A stretch of 26,083 nt of DNA, from assembly GCA_023434145.1 (NCBI GenBank), contig JAEYTI010000042.1, forward strand, positions 1-26,083. The letters run 5' to 3'. A program made the translations under genes and the position numbers. Of this stretch, positions 6,584-12,994 are shown in pieces. The DNA comes from Chloroflexota bacterium (GTDB lineage: Bacteria > Chloroflexota > Anaerolineae > Anaerolineales > Anaerolineaceae). Position 1 is the stretch's first letter; the number at the start of each line of letters is the position of its first letter. The notes beneath the pieces were generated by a model, which ran no database searches, was not told the origin of the DNA, and worked only from the letters and a program-made list of their open reading frames with translations.

Positions 6584-7696
6584 ATGGCTCGTGAATTAAT
6601 GAAGGGAAACGAAGCAATTGCCGAGGCCGCCATCCGCGCCGGGTTGCAAGCATATTTTGGTTATCCTATCACTCCGCAAACGGAACTGCTCGAGTGGATG
6701 TCGCGCCGCATGCCCGAGTTGGGGCGCGCATTCGTCCAGGCTGAGAGCGAGCTCGCCGCAATCAATATGGTGTACGGCGCAGCTTGCACCGGTGCGCGAG
6801 TAATGTCCTCTTCTTCCAGCCCGGGCGTCAGCCTGATGATGGAAGGTATTTCCTACATCGCTGGAACCGAACTGCCGATGGTTATGGTCGATGTGATGCG
6901 CGGTGGCCCTGGTTTGGGTAACATCGCCCCGGCGCAGTCCGATTACAACCAGATCGTTCGCGGCGGTTCACACGGCGACTACCGCACAATCGTTCTCGCC
7001 CCCGCCTCTGTGCAGGAAGCCATCGACCTGACCGTTCTTTCCTTTGACCTGGCGGAACAGTACCGTTCCATTGTCGTGCTGCTGCTGGACGGCAACCTGG
7101 GCCAGATGATGGAACCGGGTGAGCTGCCCGAGATGCAGCCCGTAAAGACCACTTTCCCTGCCTGGGCCGCCACAGGTGCGATAGGGCGCGAGCCAAACCG
7201 GCTCAGCTCCATCTACCTGAATGTCCACGAGGAAGAGGAATGCAACATGCGGTTGCTGCGCCGCTGGCAAGAAGTGGAAGCCAACGAAGTCCGCTATAAA
7301 GAATACTTTATGGAAGACGCGAAGTACGTGATCGTTGGGTTCGGCTCCGCAGGCCGTGTAGCGCTTTCCGCGGTACGCGCTGCGCGTGCTGAGGGCATCC
7401 CGGTAGGGCTGCTGCGACCCATCACACTGGCTCCCTTCCCGGTGCAGGCGATCAAAGATGCCGCCAATAAGGCCGAAGCACTGCTGGTGGTAGAGATGAA
7501 TGCCGGCCAGATGCTTGAAGACGTGCGCCTGGCTGTTGGCGGGCAGACCCCTGTGGAATTCTTCGCCCGCCTGGGCGGTGTTGTGCCGTTCCCCGATGAA
7601 ATTTTGAACGAGATCCGCAGCCTGGCTGCCGGCAATTTCACCACCGAAGGTCACCCGCGTGATCGCTGGATCAAGCGCATGGCCAACAGGAATTGA
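6584..7696 (+). CDS. vorB: 2-oxoacid:ferredoxin oxidoreductase alpha subunit, VorB type
   Basis: The 370-residue product has the pyrimidine-binding and swivel domains of the alpha subunit. MKGNEAIAEAAIRAG and YFGYPITPQTELLE (24-37) are typical of the group annotated as VorB (3-methyl-2-oxobutanoate, i.e. branched-chain oxoacid), as are SSSSPGVSLMMEGISYIAG and MRGGPGLGNIAPAQSDY. The complex would convert an oxoacid plus CoA to acyl-CoA, CO2 and reduced ferredoxin. The same fold serves 2-oxoglutarate (KorA) and others, so the substrate is an inference. Near 309 the chain has VLLRPITLAPFP-like text (GLLRPITLAPFP), the swivel-domain signature. The ribosome site AGGAGG precedes the ATG at 6584, and the next gene starts 10 bases downstream. 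Confidence 0.88.
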   Translation: MARELMKGNEAIAEAAIRAGLQAYFGYPITPQTELLEWMSRRMPELGRAFVQAESELAAINMVYGAACTGARVMSSSSSPGVSLMMEGISYIAGTELPMVMVDVMRGGPGLGNIAPAQSDYNQIVRGGSHGDYRTIVLAPASVQEAIDLTVLSFDLAEQYRSIVVLLLDGNLGQMMEPGELPEMQPVKTTFPAWAATGAIGREPNRLSSIYLNVHEEEECNMRLLRRWQEVEANEVRYKEYFMEDAKYVIVGFGSAGRVALSAVRAARAEGIPVGLLRPITLAPFPVQAIKDAANKAEALLVVEMNAGQMLEDVRLAVGGQTPVEFFARLGGVVPFPDEILNEIRSLAAGNFTTEGHPRDRWIKRMANRN

Positions 7697-7706
7697 GGAG
7701 AACGCA

Positions 7707-8489
7707 ATGGCTGTAGCTGACTCTCAGATGGAACAGATGGTTTATTCCCGCCCCGAATCCTTCACTGATTCGACCACCCATTACTGCCCGGGCTGTACGC
7801 ATGGCACCGCCCACCGGCTGGTAGCAGAGGTGATCGACGAAATGGGGCTGCGCGAGCGCACCATTGGGGTGGCTTCGGTGGGCTGCTCGGTGTTTGCCTA
7901 TAATTACTTCGATTTCGACTTCGTGCAGGCCCCGCATGGCCGTGCCCCCGCCATGGCAACGGGCGTGAAGCGCGTGCTGCCCGATCGTGTGGTCCTTACC
8001 TACCAGGGCGACGGCGACATGATTTCCATCGGCACGGCGGAAATCGTCCACGCGGCGGCTCGTGGTGAGAACATCACCGTTATCTTCATCAACAATGCCA
8101 ATTACGGCATGACGGGCGGCCAGATGGCTCCCACTTCACTGCCGGGCCAGAAGACTACCTCTTCGCCGAACGGGCGCGACGTGGAAGCCACCGGCTATCC
8201 TATCCGCGCTTCGGAGATGCTGGCAACGTTGGATGGCGCCGGGTTCGTCGCCCGCCGCAGCCTGCACGATCCCAAGAATATCCGCCTGGCGAAAAAGGCC
8301 ATCCGCATGGCCTTTGAGACACAGGTGCGCGGGTTGGGCTTCTCGATGGTCGAGCTGCTTTCTATTTGTCCGACCAACTGGGGCATGACCCCTGTCCAAT
8401 CTCTGAAGTGGGTAGAAGACCGTATGATGCCTTTCTATCCCCTGGGCGATTTCAAAGTATCCTCGGCAGTCGCTGAGATCAAGGTCTAG
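7707..8489 (+). CDS. 2-oxoacid:ferredoxin oxidoreductase beta (TPP-binding) subunit
   Basis: The 260-residue product binds thiamine diphosphate and the catalytic [4Fe-4S] cluster. It has CPGC (C27, C30), SVGCS (C60) and CPTNW (C221), which give the four cluster cysteines. The TPP motif runs from GDGDMISIGT (101-110) to NNANYGMTGGQ (129-139). The start at 7707 is chosen because GAGGAG lies just upstream and the frame then begins after the alpha-subunit stop. A longer in-frame start at 7659 would overlap the preceding gene by 38 bases and has no ribosome site. Together with the alpha subunit it forms the active site. Length and motifs are normal for the family. Confidence 0.92.
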   Translation: MAVADSQMEQMVYSRPESFTDSTTHYCPGCTHGTAHRLVAEVIDEMGLRERTIGVASVGCSVFAYNYFDFDFVQAPHGRAPAMATGVKRVLPDRVVLTYQGDGDMISIGTAEIVHAAARGENITVIFINNANYGMTGGQMAPTSLPGQKTTSSPNGRDVEATGYPIRASEMLATLDGAGFVARRSLHDPKNIRLAKKAIRMAFETQVRGLGFSMVELLSICPTNWGMTPVQSLKWVEDRMMPFYPLGDFKVSSAVAEIKV

Positions 8490-8504
8490 GAGCGGAGGAA
8501 AGCG

Positions 8505-9050
8505 ATGCAGACAGAAATTATCATTGCCGGATTTGGCGGGCAGGGCGTCCTGTTTGCCGGGCAGCTGCTGGCTTACGCCGCCATGGATGAAGGCCGCGAG
8601 GTGACCTGGATCCCCTCCTACGGCCCGGAGATGCGCGGCGGCACGGCGAACTGCACCGTGGTGATCGCTGACGAAGAGATCGGCTCGCCGCTAGTGCGCC
8701 ATCCCAAGGCCGTCATCGCCATGAACCTGCCCTCGCTCGATAAGTACGAGGCTCAGGTTGCTCCTGGCGGTTTGATGGTGGTCAATGCTTCGATCATTAA
8801 CCGCGCCCCGGCCCGCACCGACATCAAAGCGGTAATGGTGCCCGGTAACGAGATCGCCGAGAATTTGGGCGACCGCCGCATGACCAACATGGTGCTGCTG
8901 GGTGCGCTGCTGGCAAACCTGCCAGTGCTATCGCTGGAAGCGCTAGAGCGCGCCCTGAAGGGCCATCTGCCGGCGCGGCATCAGCGCCTGCTCCCGTTGA
9001 ACCTGCAAGCGATCGCGCAGGGTGCTTCATACGTCGCCGAAAAGGCATAA
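8505..9050 (+). CDS. 2-oxoacid:ferredoxin oxidoreductase gamma subunit
   Basis: The 181-residue product is the gamma domain of 2-oxoacid oxidoreductases. The glycine-rich start IIIAGFGGQGVLFAGQLLA (5-23) and the block SYGPEMRGGTANCTVVI (about 39-55) are diagnostic. In split enzymes such as KorABCD or VorABCD this subunit helps bind CoA and completes the complex. It is the last gene of the operon, 15 bases after the beta gene, with GGAGGAAAG as ribosome site. Two exceptionally long hairpins and a weaker terminator (9274-9313) follow. Confidence 0.92.
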   Translation: MQTEIIIAGFGGQGVLFAGQLLAYAAMDEGREVTWIPSYGPEMRGGTANCTVVIADEEIGSPLVRHPKAVIAMNLPSLDKYEAQVAPGGLMVVNASIINRAPARTDIKAVMVPGNEIAENLGDRRMTNMVLLGALLANLPVLSLEALERALKGHLPARHQRLLPLNLQAIAQGASYVAEKA

Positions 9051-9057
9051 GATCAAG

Positions 9058-9104
9058 CTTTTGCGGATTATGAAAATGCATCGCATTTTCATAATCCGCA
9101 AAAG
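9058..9104. repeat. 22-bp perfect hairpin with ATC loop
   Basis: Bases 9058-9079 are the exact reverse complement of 9083-9104, with only ATC (9080-9082) between them. The hairpin starts 8 bases past the gamma-subunit stop codon. No T-run follows, so it does not look like a simple terminator. Its RNA would be extremely stable and a possible RNase III target. Confidence 0.95.
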
Positions 9105-9119
9105 AACTTCGTTCTATAT

Positions 9120-9188
9120 GGGTTTCAAATAGTGATGGTTCGATGGGGTGGTGCAACCACCCCATCGAACCATCACTATTTGAAACCC
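9120..9188. repeat. 33-bp perfect hairpin with GCA loop
   Basis: Bases 9120-9152 are the exact reverse complement of 9156-9188, with GCA (9153-9155) as the loop. The arms begin GGGTTTCAAATAG and end GGGGTGGT. Only 15 bases separate it from the 22-bp hairpin. No mismatch occurs in 33 pairs and there is no T-tract. The two hairpins are unrelated in sequence. Confidence 0.95.
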
Positions 9189-9273
9189 GAAAAGAGCCAA
9201 AAACTTCTCTCAGGCTCCCGAAGGGATCGATTCGAGCGCATCTGCCCACCAGAAGGCTGTGAACGGAATGATA

Positions 9274-9313
9274 AAAGAGGCCGTCCAGATCATCGTAGCT
9301 GGCCGGCCTCTTT
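9274..9313 (+). terminator. probable terminator of the VOR operon
   Basis: AAAGAGGCCG (9274-9283) pairs with CGGCCTCTTT (9304-9313). The stem continues inward as CCAG/CTGG after one mismatch. It ends in TTT, so the U-tract is short. It separates the upstream operon from the greA promoter only 22 bases further on. The 85 bases before it (9189-9273) show no gene. Confidence 0.7.
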
Positions 9314-9335
9314 GAATACATTATTTGTACATTTC

Positions 9336-9364
9336 TTGCATGTTTGAGCATATTATGCTAAAAT
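9336..9364 (+). promoter_or_regulatory. promoter of greA
   Basis: TTGCAT (9336-9341), a 17-base spacer and TAAAAT (9359-9364) with an extended -10 TGC directly in front (9356-9358). Transcription would start near 9371 and give a leader of about 140 bases. The secA promoter uses the same TTGCAT -35 box with the same spacing. Confidence 0.8.
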
Positions 9365-9422
9365 GTCTGCATCCTCACACCAAAGCTGGTAGTTGAGGAA
9401 AGTCGTTTTTTCTTCCAGGAAC

Positions 9423-9445
9423 CGCTCCTTTAAGGAGTGATTTTT
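9423..9445 (+). terminator. terminator-like hairpin in the greA leader
   Basis: CGCTCCT (9423-9429) pairs with AGGAGTG (9433-9439), one G-U pair, with a TTA loop. ATTTTT follows (9440-9445). It lies between the greA promoter and the start codon. The stem is short and termination would be partial at best. In E. coli the greA leader is also attenuated and yields the GraL small RNAs. Confidence 0.45.
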
Positions 9446-9511
9446 GTCATTTAAGCAAAGGCGCTTTCCTGAAACCACAGAAACAGAAAGAGACAAGGAT
9501 CTTAACCCGAT

Positions 9512-9976
9512 ATGGCAACCTCATTCCTCACCCGCGAAGGCTATAACAAGTTACAGGAGGAGTTAGATTTTCTTCGCAAAGATAAGCGCGAAGAGATCGC
9601 TAACCGCCTGCATGAAGCCATGGAGGGCGGTGAGCTAATTGAAAACGCCGAGTACGAAGCTGCAAAGAATGAGCAGGCTTTCGTGGAAGGGCGCATTAAA
9701 GAGTTGGAGATTCTCCTGGCGACTGCTCGTGTCGTTGATGAGAATAAAGCAGCAACCGGCACTGTGCAGGTGGGGTGCGATGTGATCATTCAGGAAGATG
9801 GCCAGGAACCTGAGACCTTCACCATCGTTGGTGCCGCTGAGGCGGACCCAAGCCGTGCCCGTATTTCAAACGAATCGCCGCTTGGTAAGGCGCTGATCAA
9901 CCGCAAGGCCGGAGAAAAGGCGCAGGTGGATGCACCTGCCGGCTCGTTTACCGTCACCATTTTGAAGGTGGAGTAA
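9512..9976 (+). CDS. greA: transcription elongation factor GreA
   Basis: The 154-residue protein rescues backtracked RNA polymerase by stimulating cleavage of the 3' end of the transcript. The N-terminal antiparallel coiled coil (about 1-75) starts MATSFLTREGYNKLQEELDFL and carries the acidic tip in GELIENAEYEAAKNEQ, where the catalytic Asp/Glu pair normally lies. The C-terminal FKBP-like domain has ETFTIVGAAEADP and ISNESPLGKALINRKAGE, both diagnostic. The length is normal. An AAGGAT sequence lies about 10 bases before the ATG. The gene has its own promoter and leader hairpin and ends at a strong terminator (9997-10058). Confidence 0.97.
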   Translation: MATSFLTREGYNKLQEELDFLRKDKREEIANRLHEAMEGGELIENAEYEAAKNEQAFVEGRIKELEILLATARVVDENKAATGTVQVGCDVIIQEDGQEPETFTIVGAAEADPSRARISNESPLGKALINRKAGEKAQVDAPAGSFTVTILKVE

Positions 9977-9996
9977 CCGCGGGGAATTGACTGATC

Positions 9997-10058
9997 AAAA
10001 CCCCGCCCGAGGACGGTGAGCCTGCCAGGCAGGTCTCGCCGGCGGGCGGGTTTTTTTT
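9997..10058 (+). terminator. intrinsic terminator of greA
   Basis: CCCGCCCG (10002-10009) pairs with CGGGCGGG (10043-10050), followed by eight T (10051-10058). An inner stem (GGTGAG with CTCGCC, CCTG with CAGG) continues inside, making a long branched or bulged hairpin. It begins 20 bases after the greA stop codon. Confidence 0.92.
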
Positions 10059-10105
10059 GTTGAGCCTATGAATTTTTTTGTACGAATATTTTGGAGGTAG
10101 GACAA

Positions 10106-11641
10106 ATGGAGTTTACAGAGCTTGAACGAATACGTGTGGAAAAAGTTGAGCGCATGCGAAGCTGTGGCATCGAGCCGTATCCTACGCGTGCCGAGGTGAC
10201 CCACACGATTGCCGAGGCCACTCAGGCGTTTGAAGTCGCTGAAGCGGACGCCAAATCGTCTGGTGCTGAGTCGATCGACCCCATCCGCGTGAAGGTTGCC
10301 GGGCGGCTGCGCTCAATGCGCTCGATGGGCAAACTGATCTTTGCTCATATTGAAGATGGCACCGGGCGTGTTCAGCTCTTCATGCGCGTCAACGAGCTGG
10401 GGGAAGAAGCAATGGAGCGCTTCAGAACCGACTACGACCTGGGCGATTTCGTTCAGGCTGAAGGCGCTATGGTTCGCACCCGCACAGGCGAGGTGAGCGT
10501 GCAGGTAAGCGGTATTAGCATGCTTGCCAAGGCCATCACGCCTCTGCCCGCCGCCAAAGACGAGGTGGTAGATGGAAAAGTGGTTCGTCATGCCACGCTG
10601 ACCGATCCCGAAACCCGCTTCCGCCAGCGCTACGCTGACCTGGCGGTCAACCCCAATGTGCGCGAGATCTTCCGCGCCCGTGCGGGCATCGTGCGCGCGC
10701 TGCGCGGCTTTCTCGATGAACGCGGTTTCTTGGAAGTGGAAACCCCCGTCCTCCAGCCAATCTATGGGGGGGCTGCGGCACAGCCCTTTGTGACGCACCA
10801 TAACCAGCTTAAACAAGAACTCTACCTGCGCATTTCGTTCGAGCTGTATCTCAAACGGCTGCTGGTGGGCATGCTCGACCGCGTGTACGAGATTGGGCGC
10901 GATTTTCGCAATGAGGGTGTATCTTTCAAGCACAACCCCGAGTTCACCCAGCTTGAGTTCTACATGGCATACGCCGATTATCAGAAGATCATGGTGCTGA
11001 CCGAAGAAATGATCGCCTATGTGTGTGACCAGGTGCTTGGCACACGCAAGATTATGTTCAACGGGAACGAGATTGATATGTCTCCGCCCTGGCAGCGCCT
11101 GGAGCTGCGCCAGGGGCTCATCGATGCGACTGGCATTGATATCAATGCCCACCAAACCGATGCGAGCCTGGCCGAAGCCATGCGCCAGAAAGATCTGCCT
11201 GTAAAACCAGGGGCTCCGCGCGGCAAGCTGATCGACGGCCTGATTGGCGACTTTTTGGAACCGAACTTCATCCAGCCGACCTTCCTGTACGATTATCCGC
11301 GAGATATCTCGCCCCTGGCGAAGAGCAAACCGGGCGATCCGCAGACCGTAGAGCGTTTTGAGGGCTTTATTGGTGGTATGGAACTATGCAACGCCTTCAC
11401 CGAATTGAATGATCCGCTGGACCAGGAAGCGCGCTTCCTGGAAATGGGCCGCGACTATACCGAGAGCGACGAAGAGCGCCACCCAATGGACGAAGACTAC
11501 CTCCAGGCAATGTCTTACGGCATGCCACCCAATGGTGGCTTTGGCATGGGCATCGACCGCCTGACCATGCTGCTGACAGGTAATCGCTCGATCCGAGAGG
11601 TACTGCTCTTCCCGCACCTCCGCGAACGTGAAAGCGAGTAG
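10106..11641 (+). CDS. lysS: lysine--tRNA ligase, class II
   Basis: The 511-residue product charges tRNA-Lys with lysine using ATP. The N-terminal OB-fold anticodon-binding domain (about 60-160) contains AGRLRSMRSMGKLIFAHIEDGTG. The class II catalytic core has motif 1 (FLDERGFLEVETPVLQ), motif 2 (DRVYEIGRDFRNEGVSFKHNPEFTQLE) and motif 3 (PNGGFGMGIDRLTMLL). Usual homologues read LRIAPELYLKRL and GGFDRV; here it is LRISFELYLKRL and GMLDRV, a small departure near motif 2. The start at 10106 is an ATG 6 bases after GGAGGTAGG; an upstream TTG at 10091 overlaps that ribosome site and is rejected. It follows greA but is separated by a terminator, so it needs its own promoter, which I could not fix. 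It ends at a strong terminator. Confidence 0.97.
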   Translation: MEFTELERIRVEKVERMRSCGIEPYPTRAEVTHTIAEATQAFEVAEADAKSSGAESIDPIRVKVAGRLRSMRSMGKLIFAHIEDGTGRVQLFMRVNELGEEAMERFRTDYDLGDFVQAEGAMVRTRTGEVSVQVSGISMLAKAITPLPAAKDEVVDGKVVRHATLTDPETRFRQRYADLAVNPNVREIFRARAGIVRALRGFLDERGFLEVETPVLQPIYGGAAAQPFVTHHNQLKQELYLRISFELYLKRLLVGMLDRVYEIGRDFRNEGVSFKHNPEFTQLEFYMAYADYQKIMVLTEEMIAYVCDQVLGTRKIMFNGNEIDMSPPWQRLELRQGLIDATGIDINAHQTDASLAEAMRQKDLPVKPGAPRGKLIDGLIGDFLEPNFIQPTFLYDYPRDISPLAKSKPGDPQTVERFEGFIGGMELCNAFTELNDPLDQEARFLEMGRDYTESDEERHPMDEDYLQAMSYGMPPNGGFGMGIDRLTMLLTGNRSIREVLLFPHLRERESE

Positions 11642-11653
11642 CAAGACGGAATT

Positions 11654-11697
11654 AAAAATAATCACCCTCACCAAATTCGGTGGGGGTGATTATTTTT
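11654..11697 (+). terminator. intrinsic terminator of lysS
   Basis: Arms 11654-11672 and 11679-11697 pair over 19 positions with one G-U pair and an AAATTC loop. The stem core is ATCACCCTCACC with GGTGGGGGTGAT. The 3' side ends in TTTTT (11693-11697). It starts 12 bases after the lysS stop. Confidence 0.93.
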
Positions 11698-11733
11698 CTG
11701 TCCGGTTATTTATCGCAATTTTACGAACGTGAA

Positions 11734-11752
11734 AGGCGGGCTGCGCCCGCCT
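11734..11752. repeat. short GC-rich hairpin with TGC loop
   Basis: AGGCGGGC (11734-11741) pairs perfectly with GCCCGCCT (11745-11752). It is the middle one of three hairpins packed into the 167 bases between the convergent lysS and pfkA genes. No U-tract follows on either strand. Confidence 0.7.
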
Positions 11753-11765
11753 ATAGAAAGAAATC

Positions 11766-11802
11766 TGCGAGTTTTGTCGCACGAAGTGCGACAAAACTCG
11801 CA
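11766..11802 (-). terminator. 17-bp perfect hairpin at the end of pfkA
   Basis: TGCGAGTTTTGTCGCAC (11766-11782) pairs perfectly with 11786-11802 around a GAA loop. It lies 6 bases past the pfkA stop on the minus strand. The tail read on that strand is GATTTCTTTC, a broken U-tract, so termination is probable rather than certain. Confidence 0.75.
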
Positions 11803-11808
11803 ATCTCC

Positions 11809-12789
11809 CTACCGCGCCAGTGTGCGGGCCATCTGGTAGTATTCCTGGCTGAGGGCCTTTTTCTTTGAGATCACAGTGGCGAGTGGAACAGGATCGATAT
11901 CGCGCCCATTGAGCGCGGTCATCACGCCCGTTTGCCCCGATAGGAGAAAATCAACCGCTTTCACGCCAAAGCGTGTGGCCAGGAATCGATCGTACGCGGT
12001 CGGCTTGCCGCCGCGCTGAATATGCCCCAGCACGGTGACACGCGTGGTGAAACCAAGATCGAGCTCTTCGATCTTCGAGGCCAGCTCAGGCACCGGCGTA
12101 GCATAGCCTTCTGCAATCACCATAATGGCATGCGATTTGCCGCGCTTGTAGGCGTCGTCGATGGCCTGTGTGATATCCTCAAACGAGGTTTCGTATTCTG
12201 GCACCAGTACCACTTCTGCGCCGCAAATGATGCCAGCCTGGGTTGCCAGATATCCGTGGTTGCGACCCATCACCTCAACGATGAAGGCGCGGTTGTGCGA
12301 AGAGGCCGTATCGCGGAGCTTATCAATCGCATCGACGATGGTGTTTAACGCCGTGTCCACGCCGATACACATATCAGTGCCGTAAATATCATTGTCGATG
12401 CTGGCAGGGATGCCAATCACGGGTATGCCTTGTTGGTTGAGCAGGTGCCCGCCGGTTAGCGAGCCGTCACCCCCCAGGATAACCAGAGCATCGATCTCGG
12501 CATTGTTTATCTGGCGGATCGCCTGGCGCTGCCCTTGCGGCGTTTTGAACTCCATGCTGCGGGCGGTTTGCAAGATCGTGCCGCCGCGCTGTAGGATTCC
12601 ACCAACATCTCGCGCGCCGAGCGGGCGAAAGGCGCCGTGCAGCATCCCTTCGTACCCGTCCTCAATACCCATTACACGCAGTCCAGCGCCCAATGCTGCC
12701 CGAACCACTGCCCGGATGCCCGGGTTCATGCCTGGAGCATCGCCTCCGGAGGTCATCACGCCAATTGTGCGGATGGATGATTTCAACAT
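11809..12789 (-). CDS. pfkA: ATP-dependent 6-phosphofructokinase
   Basis: The 326-residue product phosphorylates fructose 6-phosphate to the 1,6-bisphosphate, the committed step of glycolysis. Key motifs are GVMTSGGDAPGMN (10-22, nucleotide loop), GGDGS (106-110) and IDNDIYGTD (131-139), with Asp132 at the position of the catalytic base (E. coli Asp127). MGRNHG follows at 174-179. Gly109 in GGDGS, rather than Asp, indicates ATP and not pyrophosphate as phosphoryl donor. The residue before IDND is Ser130, where E. coli has Thr. The length matches the bacterial PfkA class (about 320). AGAGGTGAG lies before the ATG. It is downstream of dnaE on the same strand, 205 bases away, with a long hairpin between. 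Confidence 0.95.
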   Translation of the reverse strand: MLKSSIRTIGVMTSGGDAPGMNPGIRAVVRAALGAGLRVMGIEDGYEGMLHGAFRPLGARDVGGILQRGGTILQTARSMEFKTPQGQRQAIRQINNAEIDALVILGGDGSLTGGHLLNQQGIPVIGIPASIDNDIYGTDMCIGVDTALNTIVDAIDKLRDTASSHNRAFIVEVMGRNHGYLATQAGIICGAEVVLVPEYETSFEDITQAIDDAYKRGKSHAIMVIAEGYATPVPELASKIEELDLGFTTRVTVLGHIQRGGKPTAYDRFLATRFGVKAVDFLLSGQTGVMTALNGRDIDPVPLATVISKKKALSQEYYQMARTLAR

Positions 12790-12846
12790 AAATGCTCACC
12801 TCTAATGAATTGAATAGAAATATTTTGTAACTGCTCAGACTTGGGG

Positions 12847-12899
12847 TTTTGGTGTTTTGTGAGGGAGCTGCACAGCAGATCCCTCACAAAACACCAAAA
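12847..12899 (-). terminator. 20-bp perfect hairpin between dnaE and pfkA
   Basis: Bases 12847-12866 (TTTTGGTGTTTTGTGAGGGA) are the exact reverse complement of 12880-12899. The 13-base loop holds a further GCTG/CAGC stem. On the minus strand it lies 96 bases past the dnaE stop and 57 bases before the pfkA start. Its T-run is in front of the stem rather than after it, so it may be a structural or partial terminator. Confidence 0.6.
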
Positions 12900-12945
12900 A
12901 AACGAGCAGGCTGAGTAGTTTCCACATTTTATCATTACGCGTGCC

Positions 12946-12975
12946 AATATAACAGGCCGCGCGCAGCGATGTAAA
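12946..12975 (-). promoter_or_regulatory. weak candidate promoter upstream of pfkA
   Basis: On the minus strand TTTACA (12975-12970) and TATATT (12951-12946) are 18 bases apart, between the dnaE stop and pfkA. A TGA-TAAAAT extended -10 occurs nearby as an alternative. A transcript from here would have to pass the hairpin at 12847-12899. Confidence 0.25.
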
Positions 12976-12994
12976 GCAACTGCAATCCCTGCTG

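Noticed and set aside
7659..7706. Upstream ATG for the TPP-binding subunit
   Set aside because: It overlaps the alpha-subunit gene and has no ribosome site, whereas the ATG at 7707 has GAGGAG in front.
10091..10105. TTG start for lysS
   Set aside because: It lies within the GGAGG ribosome site of the ATG at 10106.
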